Counted from the first letter of the stretch, positions 1 through 6,747 are shown. The stretch is DNA of 9,420 nucleotides from Eubacteriales bacterium (GCA_030528845.1 JAUMYC010000093.1:1-9420), one strand, 5' to 3'. The notes: generated by a model not told the origin, from the letters alone. Translations and numbers: made by a program.

Positions 1-358
1 CATGGTATACATTTTCCCGCTCCGGGTCGTAGAGCCTGGCGATGACCCGGTCTACCTGGTAAAGTTCCCTGGCCAGCTGGGCCACCGTGATGTTGGTGTT
101 GTCGTCGTTGGTCACGGCGATCACGGCCGACGCCTCCTGGATATGGGCCTCCTCCAGCTTGTCCAGGTCGGTGCCGTTGCCCACGATGGACAACCCGCCG
201 AAGCTGGAGGACAGCCGCCGGAAGGAATCCTTGGACTGATCCATGATGAGCACGTCCTCTTCCTTGTTGGAAAGTGCATTGGCCAGATGTGCGCCCAGCC
301 TTCCGCAGCCGATGATGATGGTGTATGCGTCGTTTTTCTTTCGGTCAAATAATGTCAT
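1..358 (-). CDS. trkA: TrkA/KtrA-type potassium channel regulatory subunit, N-terminal part (cut by window edge)
   Basis: Regulatory RCK subunit of a Trk/Ktr potassium uptake system; in this family it binds NAD(H) or adenine nucleotides in the cytoplasm and gates the membrane subunit TrkH/KtrB. Only the first 119 codons are present, and the gene continues beyond position 1. The sequence opens with a Rossmann fold: a beta strand (YTIII) leads into the dinucleotide-binding loop GCGRLG at residues 17-22. The acidic end of the second strand is VLIMD, followed by the family-typical IVGNGTD and AVIAVTNDD segments. The ATG at 356-358 is preceded by AAGGAG, which lies inside the final codons of the upstream TPR gene. 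The gap to that gene's stop is only 5 bases, so translation is probably coupled. A trkH partner would be expected just outside the window. Whether it is a single-RCK KtrA or a double-RCK TrkA cannot be decided from this fragment. Confidence 0.93.
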   Translation of the reverse strand, partial: MTLFDRKKNDAYTIIIGCGRLGAHLANALSNKEEDVLIMDQSKDSFRRLSSSFGGLSIVGNGTDLDKLEEAHIQEASAVIAVTNDDNTNITVAQLARELYQVDRVIARLYDPERENVYH

Positions 359-363
359 TTTTT

Positions 364-801
364 TCAGCTCCTTACCGCGCGGCCGACGCCGTGCCTGTCA
401 TATTCAAACTTCCATTTTCTCTCGATGCGTCCTATGCCGCGCTCGTCGCAGACGATCTCGATCGTGCTCTCCGGCGGGGGCGGCACGTCGCTTTCGTCGA
501 AGGCGCATTTGCCGTCGGAATAGAAGGTGGCGTAGATATGCATGTTGTGGTTTGCGGGGCGATAGGTCGGGTCCAGCGCCCATGCGGCGCGGAAATGCTT
601 CATGGCGCCGGCGTGGTCGCCGGTCTTTTCCAGCACGATGCCCAGCAGATTGTGGGGCTGCGGGGCGTCGGGGTAATGTGCCATAGCCCGGCAGATGGGC
701 TCCATGCAGGAGTCATAGGCTCCGTCTATCACAAAGGCCCTGACCGATGCGCAAAGCTGCTCCAGTTCGCCGGGGGCGTGGGTCTCGTTAGCGTTTCTCA
801 T
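364..801 (-). CDS. Small TPR-like protein encoded directly upstream of trkA
   Basis: Soluble protein of 145 residues with no signal peptide or membrane segment. Residues about 15-85 read as two or more TPR-like helix pairs: HNLLGIVLEKTGDHAGAMKH, followed by FRAAWALDPTYRPA, is a nearly canonical TPR unit ending in the usual LDP. The C-terminal third (about 86-145) is a different, charged segment with a run of prolines (VPPPPES) and a WKFEYDRHG stretch that I do not recognise. The ATG at 799-801 has AAAGGAG 9 bases upstream. The gene shares a transcript with trkA, whose ribosome binding site lies within its last codons. A role in assembly or control of the potassium channel is suggested only by this position; the family gives no enzymatic clue. 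Confidence 0.85.
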   Translation of the reverse strand: MRNANETHAPGELEQLCASVRAFVIDGAYDSCMEPICRAMAHYPDAPQPHNLLGIVLEKTGDHAGAMKHFRAAWALDPTYRPANHNMHIYATFYSDGKCAFDESDVPPPPESTIEIVCDERGIGRIERKWKFEYDRHGVGRAVRS

Positions 802-831
802 AAGTCAGCGCTCCTTTCTTTCGATGGCCTA

Positions 832-920
832 ATGATACTGCGCATGCTGTGAGGCGTGTGTGAGAGAAGGAGGCGCGCTGTGAGAAGCGCGTGAGAATGC
901 GGTGAGCGGGCTGTGAGAAG
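832..920 (-). promoter_or_regulatory. Promoter of the TPR-trkA unit with an 11-bp-phased repeat operator
   Basis: The intergenic stretch 802-965 is not empty. On the plus strand GTGAG occurs at 849, 860, 880, 891, 902 and 913. The last four are exactly 11 bp apart, as is the 849/860 pair; one position between 860 and 880 is degenerate. The 11-mer GCTGTGAGAAG is repeated exactly at 877 and 910, 33 bp (three turns) apart. Read on the coding (minus) strand the unit is TTCTCACAGC. A -10 like TATCAT lies at 832-837, 11 bp from the nearest repeat, and no acceptable -35 is present because the repeats occupy its place. This is the arrangement of promoters activated by OmpR/PhoB-family regulators, and the gene just upstream encodes one. 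Binding by that regulator is inferred. Confidence 0.68.
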
Positions 921-921
921 A

Positions 922-954
922 CGCAAAAAACGCGCCCCGGAGCATCCGGAGCGC
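922..954 (-). terminator. Rho-independent terminator after the response regulator gene
   Basis: Read on the minus strand, GCGCTCCGGA pairs with TCCGGGGCGC across a 3-base loop (10 bp, one T-G wobble), followed by G and six T. It begins 11 bases after the regulator's stop codon. It therefore separates the kdpDE transcript from the TPR-trkA unit, which needs its own promoter. Confidence 0.9.
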
Positions 955-965
955 AAAAGACGGGT

Positions 966-1664
966 TTATTCGTCGACCAGCCGATAGCCAACGCCGATCT
1001 CCGTGAGGATGTAGCGCGGCTTGGCGGGCACGGGCTCGATCTTGCGGCGCAGAGCGGCCATCAGGGCCCGCAGCGCCTGCGTGTCCGTGCCGTAGCCCAC
1101 GCCGTAGATCTCGCGAAGGATGGCCTGCGTGGTGAGCACCTTGCCCATGTTTCTAAAGAAGAAGCTGAGCAGACTGTATTCCATGGGCGTGAGATGCAGC
1201 ATTTCGCCCCTCAGAAGCACCTGCCGCTTCTCCATGTCCATGGAAAGCTCGCCCACGCTGAGCACAGGCTGCGCCTGTGTGCGCGTCATCTTGCGCAGAT
1301 GGCGGATCATCACGCGCAGCCGCGCCAGCAGCTCCGTTGCGGAAAAGGGCTTGGTGAGATAATCGTCTGCTCCTGCGTCCAAAGCCGCCGCCTTTTCCCT
1401 GTCCTGATCGCGGGCGGACACCACCAGGATGGGCAGCTCCGACCAGCTGCGCACCTTCTCGATCACGTCCATGCCGTCGAAATCCGGCAGACCGAGGTCG
1501 AGGATCATCAGGTCGATCTTCTGGGAGATCAGCGTTTCCATGGCCTGCTGCGCGGTACCTGCTGTGAAATAAGGAAAGGCTTCCTGCTTGAGCGCATGGC
1601 CGATGAAATTGCGGATCTGCGCGTCGTCCTCGACGATGAGGATCGTTTCTTCGTGCGTGGTCAT
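966..1664 (-). CDS. kdpE: KdpE-type response regulator (OmpR/PhoB family)
   Basis: DNA-binding response regulator of 232 residues, the usual length, closest in character to KdpE. The receiver domain spans about 7-120, with acidic pocket E12/D13/D14, phospho-acceptor D56 (in MILDLGLPD), S83 and K105 (LTKPF). The C-terminal winged helix-turn-helix (about 133-229) contains LTPMEYSLL, the recognition-helix region and the terminal hairpin IGVGYRLVD. Its ATG (1662-1664) overlaps the TGA of the kinase gene (1661-1663), and its GGAG lies within the kinase's last codons, so the two are coupled. It would be phosphorylated by the adjacent kinase. No kdpFABC genes are present on the downstream side; TPR-trkA takes that place, with an 11-bp repeat operator that suits this regulator class. 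The symbol describes the subfamily and does not claim control of a Kdp ATPase. Confidence 0.93.
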   Translation of the reverse strand: MTTHEETILIVEDDAQIRNFIGHALKQEAFPYFTAGTAQQAMETLISQKIDLMILDLGLPDFDGMDVIEKVRSWSELPILVVSARDQDREKAAALDAGADDYLTKPFSATELLARLRVMIRHLRKMTRTQAQPVLSVGELSMDMEKRQVLLRGEMLHLTPMEYSLLSFFFRNMGKVLTTQAILREIYGVGYGTDTQALRALMAALRRKIEPVPAKPRYILTEIGVGYRLVDE

Positions 1665-3166
1665 ATGCGTTCATCTCCAAGAGGCAAAGTAAGGGTAAAG
1701 GCAGCGCCGCCGCCCGGGCGGTTTTCGGCGCAGATGCTGCCGCCGTGTGCCTGTGCCACGGACCGGCAGATGGCCAGCCCCAGCCCCACTCCGCGCTTTG
1801 CGTCGGGGCTTTTGCTGCGGGCGGTATAGAACATCTGAAACACGCGGGGCAGGTCGCTCTCGGCGATGCCGCTGCCCCGGTCGGCCACCGTCACGCGCAC
1901 GTTTTCATCCTCTGCGGCGACGGAGATCGAGATCTCGGCGTCCGTCGGCGTGTGCTTGGCGGCGTTGTCGAGCAGATTGATCAGCACCTGACTGACCAGC
2001 TTCGCGTCCATGGGGATCATCAGGACTTCCTCGGGCATTTCCACATCGATCACCCGCCCGGGGAGGCGCTTTTCCATTGCGGTGAGCGCAGCGCCGATCA
2101 CCTCTTCCAGCGCTTCCGGCTGCTTGTCGAGGGTCATTTTCCCGCTTTGCAGCTTTGTCAGGCTGAGGATGTTCTCCACCAGCCCGTGCAGCCAGTCGGC
2201 GTCGCGGTAGATATCTTTTGCCAGCTCGTAGCGGGGGTCGTCGGGCTGCGTCGTATCCATGATCATTTCGCTCGTGCCCATGATGCCCGAAAGAGGCGTA
2301 CGGATGTCGTGGGAGATGGCTCGGAGCAAATTGCCCCGATAGCGCTCCTGTGTGGCCTCTTCGCGGGTGCGGGCCTGCTCCTGCAGGCTGCGCAGCCTCT
2401 CCAGCGCCAGTGCAGAACTTTCGATGACGGAATGCAGCATCCTCGTCTGCGATCCGGACATTCCCGCGCCGATCTCCTTGGGGACGCACAGCACGGCCAG
2501 AAGCTGCGTCTTTCCGTAGATCGGATACAGGGCTTCCCGTTCCGTTATATCTGCCGGTCCGTGCAGCTGCTCCATCCTTTGTCGCAGCTCTTCCGCGCCG
2601 CTCAGCTCGCGGCGGATCAGGCTGCCGTCCGGCCTGCGCTGGATAAAGGTCTTTTCCGGCATGCCGTTCTCGTCAAAGCAGATGCAGGCTGCGTTGCACA
2701 GGAGCACGTTGCTGACAGTCGTTACGGCGATCTTTGCGATCTCTTCCGTGTCTTCCGCGTCCGTCAGGTGGTTTGTCATCTGATACAATGCGTTGCTTTC
2801 CGCTTCCCGCTGCTTTGCGTCCGCTGCCGCCTGCTTCACTTTGCTGGTGAGGGTGCCGGTCACGATGGAGGTAAACATCATGATGGCGAAGGTGACGATA
2901 TACGTCGGGTCGTATACCTTCAGCGTATAATACGGCTCGGTAAAAAACCAGTTGAACAGCAAAATCGACAGGACGGACGCGGCGATCCCATAGCCGTATC
3001 CCCGGGTGGATCGCGAAACAAGGAGCACCGAGAAGATATAGACCACGACGATGTTGGTCTTTTGCAGCCCCCACAGCCGCAGCAGCATGCCAAGGAGCGT
3101 GGATGCCGTCAGAAACACTGCGGTCAGCGCCGGATCGCGCAGAAAATCCAATCTTTTATTTTGCAT
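1661..3166 (-). CDS. kdpD: Shortened KdpD-type sensor histidine kinase (DUF4118-GAF-HisKA-HATPase)
   Basis: Membrane sensor kinase of 501 residues. Residues 13-105 form the four-helix membrane block typical of KdpD (DUF4118), including NWFFTEPYYTLKVYDPTYIV. A coiled linker and a GAF-like domain (about 125-260) follow. The dimerisation domain carries H286 in LRAISHDIRTPLSG. The ATPase has an N box (INLLDNAAKHTP, 396-407), a G1 box (DRGSGI, 429-434) and a G2 box (GVGLGLAI, 459-466). It lacks the roughly 370-residue cytoplasmic KdpD plus Usp-like N-terminus of the 894-residue E. coli protein. I chose the ATG at 3164-3166 because GGAGGT lies 5 bases upstream and DUF4118 begins at once. The frame stays open to 3427, but that would run through a terminator. 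No convincing promoter is visible in 3167-3290. Confidence 0.92.
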   Translation of the reverse strand: MQNKRLDFLRDPALTAVFLTASTLLGMLLRLWGLQKTNIVVVYIFSVLLVSRSTRGYGYGIAASVLSILLFNWFFTEPYYTLKVYDPTYIVTFAIMMFTSIVTGTLTSKVKQAAADAKQREAESNALYQMTNHLTDAEDTEEIAKIAVTTVSNVLLCNAACICFDENGMPEKTFIQRRPDGSLIRRELSGAEELRQRMEQLHGPADITEREALYPIYGKTQLLAVLCVPKEIGAGMSGSQTRMLHSVIESSALALERLRSLQEQARTREEATQERYRGNLLRAISHDIRTPLSGIMGTSEMIMDTTQPDDPRYELAKDIYRDADWLHGLVENILSLTKLQSGKMTLDKQPEALEEVIGAALTAMEKRLPGRVIDVEMPEEVLMIPMDAKLVSQVLINLLDNAAKHTPTDAEISISVAAEDENVRVTVADRGSGIAESDLPRVFQMFYTARSKSPDAKRGVGLGLAICRSVAQAHGGSICAENRPGGGAAFTLTLPLGDERI

Positions 3167-3290
3167 TCCGCACCTCCGGGCGAGATCATAAGTAGGTTCA
3201 CCATAGCACAAATCGTATGAAACCGGGATAAAGAGTTGCGCGGCGGCATAAAGATAGCATGAAGCTGCGCGGAAAAGCACAAAATGCAGC

Positions 3291-3328
3291 GAAAAAACCA
3301 AGGCGCATCCAAACAGGATGCGCCTTGG
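3291..3328 (-). terminator. Strong rho-independent terminator after pssA
   Basis: A perfect 13-bp stem (CCAAGGCGCATCC at 3298-3310 with its complement at 3316-3328) encloses a 5-base loop. On the minus strand it is followed by six T (3292-3297). It lies about 52 bases past the pssA stop and insulates the kdpDE operon from the genes upstream. Confidence 0.95.
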
Positions 3329-3380
3329 TCGGCTTATCGGAGTCGGGAACGCGTGGAAGGCGCCTGTATTGCGGTGGCCG

Positions 3381-4001
3381 TCATGAAGGAATGCCGCACA
3401 GCACGAGCACGAAGCATACCGCGCCAAGCACGCTCAAAATGAGCTTGCCCACGAGCCGGGGCTTCGGCAGGGGTACGGGCGTCAGAAACGCGACGCCTGT
3501 CGCCAAGAGCAGCAGGGGATAGAGAAAGCCCGTGCTCCACGGCAGAAAATGCCACGCGCACATGACGAGCGGGACGCCGAGCGCCGAAGAAGTGACCGGG
3601 AGGCCGAGAAAGGCCCCGACACCGCCTTCTCCCTGGCCTTGCCGCGCCTCCTCCTGCACGTTGAACCACGCAAGGCGGATCAGGGCGCACAAGAGATAGA
3701 GCGTGCAGGCGACGGTGCTCCAGAGGCTTTCGCCGCTTTCGCGAAAAACGATCAGCGCAGGCAGGATCCCAAAGCAGACGATGTCGTTGAGCGAATCGAT
3801 CTGGATGCCGAAATGCATCTCCTGCTGCGTTCGTTTTCTGGAAGAGGCGATCTTTCCGTCGAACATATCGCACACGCCCGAACAGAGCAGACAAACAAGA
3901 GACCACTTCAGGTTCCCGTGCAGCATCTGTATGATCCCCAAAAAACCGGATACGGTGCCGGCATAGGTGAGCAGAACGGTGTAATTGTAAAACCCGATCA
4001 T
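3381..4001 (-). CDS. pssA: CDP-diacylglycerol-serine O-phosphatidyltransferase
   Basis: Integral membrane enzyme of 206 residues in the CDP-alcohol phosphatidyltransferase family. It transfers a phosphatidyl group from CDP-diacylglycerol to serine, giving phosphatidylserine, the precursor of phosphatidylethanolamine. About six hydrophobic segments are visible. The metal and CDP site is D45-x2-D48-G49-x2-A52, followed by G65-x3-D69-x3-D73 (FGIQIDSLND). Two details differ from the textbook motif: the Arg after Ala is Ser (IASSRKR), and the spacing to the Gly is longer. I believe this form is shared by related clostridial proteins. Residues 108-120 (IRLAWFNVQEEAR) fit the serine-using branch. 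The ATG at 3999-4001 has AAAGGAG 7 bases upstream. The 113-base gap to the upstream oxidoreductase gene shows neither a terminator nor a clear promoter, so co-transcription is likely. Another CDP-alcohol acceptor cannot be excluded from sequence alone. Confidence 0.87.
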   Translation of the reverse strand: MIGFYNYTVLLTYAGTVSGFLGIIQMLHGNLKWSLVCLLCSGVCDMFDGKIASSRKRTQQEMHFGIQIDSLNDIVCFGILPALIVFRESGESLWSTVACTLYLLCALIRLAWFNVQEEARQGQGEGGVGAFLGLPVTSSALGVPLVMCAWHFLPWSTGFLYPLLLLATGVAFLTPVPLPKPRLVGKLILSVLGAVCFVLVLCGIPS

Positions 4002-4114
4002 TTCCGAACTCCTTTATGCAGTTGAACCGGTGAAGAATACCGCTGCTTACAGACAGCGCGGCGCTCAAGCGGAGGGGCAGGCGCGGCCGAAAGGAGCGCT
4101 CTGCCGTTTGTTCA

Positions 4115-5275
4115 TCAGAGCGTATCCACGTCCACCCAGGCTCTGCGCTCGATGGCCAGATCCACGGCTTCCATGATCTGCGCGCAGCGGACTCCGTCCT
4201 CGAAATTGGGGCAGCAGTCCGTCCCCCGATCGATCGCGGACACGAATTCATACATCTCATGGCAGAAGGTCTCGGGGAATCCGATCACATGGCCGACGGG
4301 CCACCAGTATTTGACGTAGGGATGAATGCCCTCGGTCGCCTGGATCAGCCTCCAGCCCTGCAGACCTTCTTCGTCCTCGGCATTATAATAGTGCAGCTCG
4401 TTCATGCGTTCAAATTCAAAGCGGATGGAGCCCTTTTCGCCGTTGATTTCGATGCGCATGTCGTTTTTGTGACCCATGGAGAAGCGGGTCGCCTCAAAGG
4501 TGCCCAGAGCGCCGTTTTCAAACTCGCAGACAAAGCAGGTGGCGTCGTCCACGTCGACCGCTTCGCGGGGCGCGTTTTTGTCCACGCTGCCGCTCAGCCC
4601 TTCCATGCGGGCGACGACCGGACGCTCCTTGACGAAGGTCTTGTTCATGCCGGTCACGGTTTTGAATTCGCCCGCCAGAAAACGCGCGGCGTCGATGACA
4701 TGCGCTCCCAGATCGCCCAGCGAACCGGAGCCGCAGACCTTCTTGTCCAGCCGCCAGACCTTGGGGAAGTCGGGGTCGATGATCCAGTCCTGCAAAAACG
4801 CGCCGCGGACATGGAAGATGTTGCCCAGCCTGCCCTCGTCGATCATCTTCTTTGCGAGCATGAGGGCCGGGGCGAAGCGATAATTGAAGCCGATCTGGTG
4901 GCGCACGTTGGCCTTCTTTACCGCCGCAAGCATTTCGCGCGCGTCCGCAAGGTTCAGCGCCAGCGGTTTTTCACAGAAGATATGCTTGCCGTTTTCGGCG
5001 GCGGCAATGGCGATCTCCTTATGGAAATTGGAGGGCGCGGTGATATCGACGGCGTCGATGTCGCTGCGAGCGACCAGCCTGCGCCAGTCGGTTTCGATCT
5101 CCTGCCAGCCCAGTGCTTTTGCGGACTGCGCCACCCATTCGGGGTCGCGGCCGCACATGACTTTTTTTACGATGCCCGCGGGAGGGTCCATAAACATGGG
5201 CACCTCAGTCAGCGCCTTGGAGTGTGCCTTTCCCATGAATTTGTAGCCGATCAGACCAAACCGGATCTCGCTCAT
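4115..5275 (-). CDS. Gfo/Idh/MocA family NAD(P)-dependent oxidoreductase
   Basis: Cytoplasmic sugar or polyol dehydrogenase family protein of 386 residues. The N-terminal Rossmann domain (about 4-125) has a dinucleotide loop in FGLIGYKFMG (6-15), and its conserved E102-K103-P104 supplies the usual catalytic or binding lysine. The C-terminal alpha/beta domain carries the family motif GDLGAHVIDAARF (187-199), with D188, H192 and D195 in the substrate-site positions. The substrate cannot be told from sequence; relatives oxidise inositols, 1,5-anhydro sugars, keto-sugars and UDP-sugars. I start at the ATG at 5273-5275, which has AAGGAG 9 bases upstream; an in-frame ATG nine codons earlier lacks a good site and adds an unconserved tail. 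It follows namZ by 78 bases without a terminator. Processing of an amino sugar or anhydro sugar released from the cell wall is therefore an attractive but unproven role. Confidence 0.92.
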   Translation of the reverse strand: MSEIRFGLIGYKFMGKAHSKALTEVPMFMDPPAGIVKKVMCGRDPEWVAQSAKALGWQEIETDWRRLVARSDIDAVDITAPSNFHKEIAIAAAENGKHIFCEKPLALNLADAREMLAAVKKANVRHQIGFNYRFAPALMLAKKMIDEGRLGNIFHVRGAFLQDWIIDPDFPKVWRLDKKVCGSGSLGDLGAHVIDAARFLAGEFKTVTGMNKTFVKERPVVARMEGLSGSVDKNAPREAVDVDDATCFVCEFENGALGTFEATRFSMGHKNDMRIEINGEKGSIRFEFERMNELHYYNAEDEEGLQGWRLIQATEGIHPYVKYWWPVGHVIGFPETFCHEMYEFVSAIDRGTDCCPNFEDGVRCAQIMEAVDLAIERRAWVDVDTL

Positions 5276-5353
5276 TTTTGAATTCTCCTTTCTCGTATCC
5301 ATGTTTTGATGTTTTTTGCTTCCGATGAGGGGTGTTTTGATTTGCGGCGCGGC

Positions 5354-6487
5354 TCAGTACAGGCGGAAGGGGAGAGTCTGCCGCTGCCATTCGAGGATCA
5401 GCTCGCGATGCTGCGCAAGGAGCTCTCTCGCGCTCAGGCGCCCGAGCCTGTAGGCGTCCGTGCCCAGCAGCCGGTCGATGGTCAGATACGGCGTGTCGTT
5501 CGCTCCGGTCCATTCGATTTTGTCCGCGTGCATGTCGAGCAGCTCGTCGAGCAGAAAGAGCCCGGCGGCGAAGGGATCCGCAGCGGGGGAGGTCAGGTGC
5601 ATCTGCACGCCGGCGCACTGCTGATGCGCATGCTTGCTGAACTGCGGCGTGAAATGCGTCCTGCGCCACAGCACACCGGGGAGCGCGAGCGCGTTCATAC
5701 GGCGGACGAGCCGTTCCGCGTCGACAAACGGCGCGCCGATGTATTCAAACGGCAAAGTCGTGCCTCTGCCTTCGGAGAGGTTCGTGCCTTCAAAGATGCA
5801 GGTGCCGATATAAGCGCGCGCCGTATGCAGGGAAGCGCAATTGGGAGAGGGCGGCACGAAGCACAGGCCCGTTTCTTCATACTGCATGCTGCGCTGCCAG
5901 CCGATGAGCGCAGCGACGTGTAGCTCCAGATCGAGCTGCAGATGATCGCGCACCCAAAGCGCATACTCGCCGATAGTCAGGGCGTAGCGGGTCGGCATAG
6001 CATATTCGCCGACGAAGGAATGCACGTTTTCGTCCAGCAGCGTGCCGGCGACGGTCTCACCGCCCAGCGGATTCGGCCTGTCCAGCACGACCACGGGCTT
6101 TCCCGCGCGGGCGCAGTCCTGCATGGCGTAGGAAAGAGAATAGAGGTATGTATAGAACCTCGCGCCGACGTCCTGCATATCAAAGACGAAGACGTCGAAG
6201 GCATCGAGCATTTCGTCGGAAAGATGGTGGGAAGCGCCGTATACGCTGAAAATGGGCACGCCCGTCTCCGGATCGGTCATGGAGCCGATCGCCGCACCCG
6301 CCTGTGCGTCTCCCCGCACACCGTGTTCGCAGGCAAACAACGCGTTCAGGCGGAAGTGCTCGTTCAAAATGTCGATGGTGGAGCGCATTTTGCCGTCCAC
6401 GCCCGTCTGATTCGTCATCAGGCCGATGCGCCTGCCGCGCAGGACGCCCTCTGCCGAAGCGATGGAGTCGATCCCCGTCTTTACCAT
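5354..6487 (-). CDS. namZ: NamZ-type exo-beta-N-acetylmuramidase (DUF1343), no signal peptide
   Basis: Protein of 377 residues in the DUF1343 family, whose characterised Bacillus subtilis member (YbbC/NamZ) removes terminal MurNAc from peptidoglycan fragments. Conserved blocks in order: MTNQTG (24-29), FACEHG with the conserved Glu at 54, FDMQDVGARFYTY (102-114), LDRPNPLGG (135-143), PPSPNC (212-217), EGTNLSEGRGTTLPFE (233-248) and a C-terminal DTPYLTIDRLLG (331-342). Full length is present. The ATG at 6485-6487 has GGGAGGT just upstream and fits the promoter at 6537-6565. A longer frame to 6655 would run through the tRNA terminator. Unlike the secreted Bacillus enzyme, it begins directly with the domain, so it probably acts in the cytoplasm on imported muropeptides or disaccharides. 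It lies upstream of the Gfo/Idh gene in the same transcript. The family call is secure; the exact substrate is inferred. Confidence 0.9.
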   Translation of the reverse strand: MVKTGIDSIASAEGVLRGRRIGLMTNQTGVDGKMRSTIDILNEHFRLNALFACEHGVRGDAQAGAAIGSMTDPETGVPIFSVYGASHHLSDEMLDAFDVFVFDMQDVGARFYTYLYSLSYAMQDCARAGKPVVVLDRPNPLGGETVAGTLLDENVHSFVGEYAMPTRYALTIGEYALWVRDHLQLDLELHVAALIGWQRSMQYEETGLCFVPPSPNCASLHTARAYIGTCIFEGTNLSEGRGTTLPFEYIGAPFVDAERLVRRMNALALPGVLWRRTHFTPQFSKHAHQQCAGVQMHLTSPAADPFAAGLFLLDELLDMHADKIEWTGANDTPYLTIDRLLGTDAYRLGRLSARELLAQHRELILEWQRQTLPFRLY

Positions 6488-6536
6488 GATCAGACCTCCC
6501 GTATGCCGTCCGTTGAATGTTAACTCTGATATTCTT

Positions 6537-6565
6537 ATTGTACTGGATGGGCATTTCGGAGTCAA
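6537..6565 (-). promoter_or_regulatory. Sigma-A promoter of the namZ operon
   Basis: The minus strand shows TTGACT (6560-6565), a 17-bp spacer and TACAAT (6537-6542). The predicted start near 6530 gives a leader of about 43 bases to the namZ ATG. The -35 lies 16 bp beyond the tRNA terminator's U tract. Confidence 0.88.
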
Positions 6566-6581
6566 GCGGGCCGGAGAACAC

Positions 6582-6625
6582 AAAAAAACAGGATCCTGAC
6601 TGTATATCGTCGTCAGGATCCTGTT
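6582..6625 (-). terminator. Rho-independent terminator of the tRNA-Ser gene
   Basis: A perfect 14-bp stem (6587-6600 with 6612-6625) encloses an 11-base loop. On the minus strand it runs into an uninterrupted T run (7 T, 6582-6588, two of them in the stem). It begins 3 bases after the tRNA 3' CCA. Each arm contains the self-complementary AGGATCCT. Confidence 0.93.
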
Positions 6626-6627
6626 GG

Positions 6628-6716
6628 TGGCGGAAGCGGTGGGATTCGAACCCACGTGCCCTTGCGGACAACTTGATTTCGAGTCAAGCTCGTTGCGACC
6701 ACTTCGATACGCTTCC
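6628..6716 (-). tRNA. tRNA-Ser (anticodon CGA), CCA encoded
   Basis: An 89-base class II tRNA reading UCG serine codons. Acceptor GGAAGCG (6710-6716) pairs with CGCTTCC, followed by discriminator G and encoded CCA (6628-6630). The anticodon stem CTTGA/TCAAG holds loop CTCGAAA, so the anticodon is CGA. The long variable arm (TGTCCGCAAGGGCAC) is characteristic of serine tRNAs. The T arm is GTGGG-TTCGAAT-CCCAC. It has its own promoter and terminator and is a single-gene unit. Confidence 0.97.
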
Positions 6717-6747
6717 CTATATAGCTCGCTGCGGAACAGCTTTAAAT

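Noticed and set aside
1745..3220. A 491-codon open frame on the plus strand
   Set aside because: It is antisense to the kinase gene, rich in His, Arg and Gln with no recognisable domain, and is a by-product of GC-rich codon use.
3167..3290. A promoter for the kdpDE operon
   Set aside because: The candidate -10s (TATGGT, TATGAT, TATCTT on the minus strand) have no matching -35 at 16-18 bp, or lie too close to the ribosome binding site, so none is assigned. No GTGAG ladder is present here.
3167..3427. An 87-residue upstream extension of the sensor kinase, including a hydrophobic stretch
   Set aside because: The extension would run through the 13-bp terminator at 3291-3328 and into the 3' end of pssA. 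The ATG at 3166 has an ideal GGAGGT, and the KdpD-like sequence starts right after it.
4096..4122. An inverted repeat (CGCTCTG/CAGAGCG) over the stop codon of the Gfo/Idh gene, considered as a terminator
   Set aside because: It has only 7 bp with a 12-base loop and no U tract; it is probably not functional.
3334..4260. A 308-codon minus-strand frame across pssA and the end of the oxidoreductase gene
   Set aside because: It is Arg/Pro-rich and overlaps two well-supported genes in other frames.
4259..5281. A 340-codon plus-strand frame
   Set aside because: It lies exactly opposite the Gfo/Idh gene and shows no domain; it is a shadow.
5302..5341. TGTTTTGAT repeated at 5302 and 5333, considered as an operator
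   Set aside because: There are only two copies of a low-complexity 9-mer with no promoter nearby; chance is sufficient.
6488..6655. A 56-residue N-terminal extension of NamZ that might hold a signal peptide
   Set aside because: It would be translated through the tRNA terminator and the tRNA 3' end, upstream of the namZ promoter start site. The sequence has no signal-peptide pattern.
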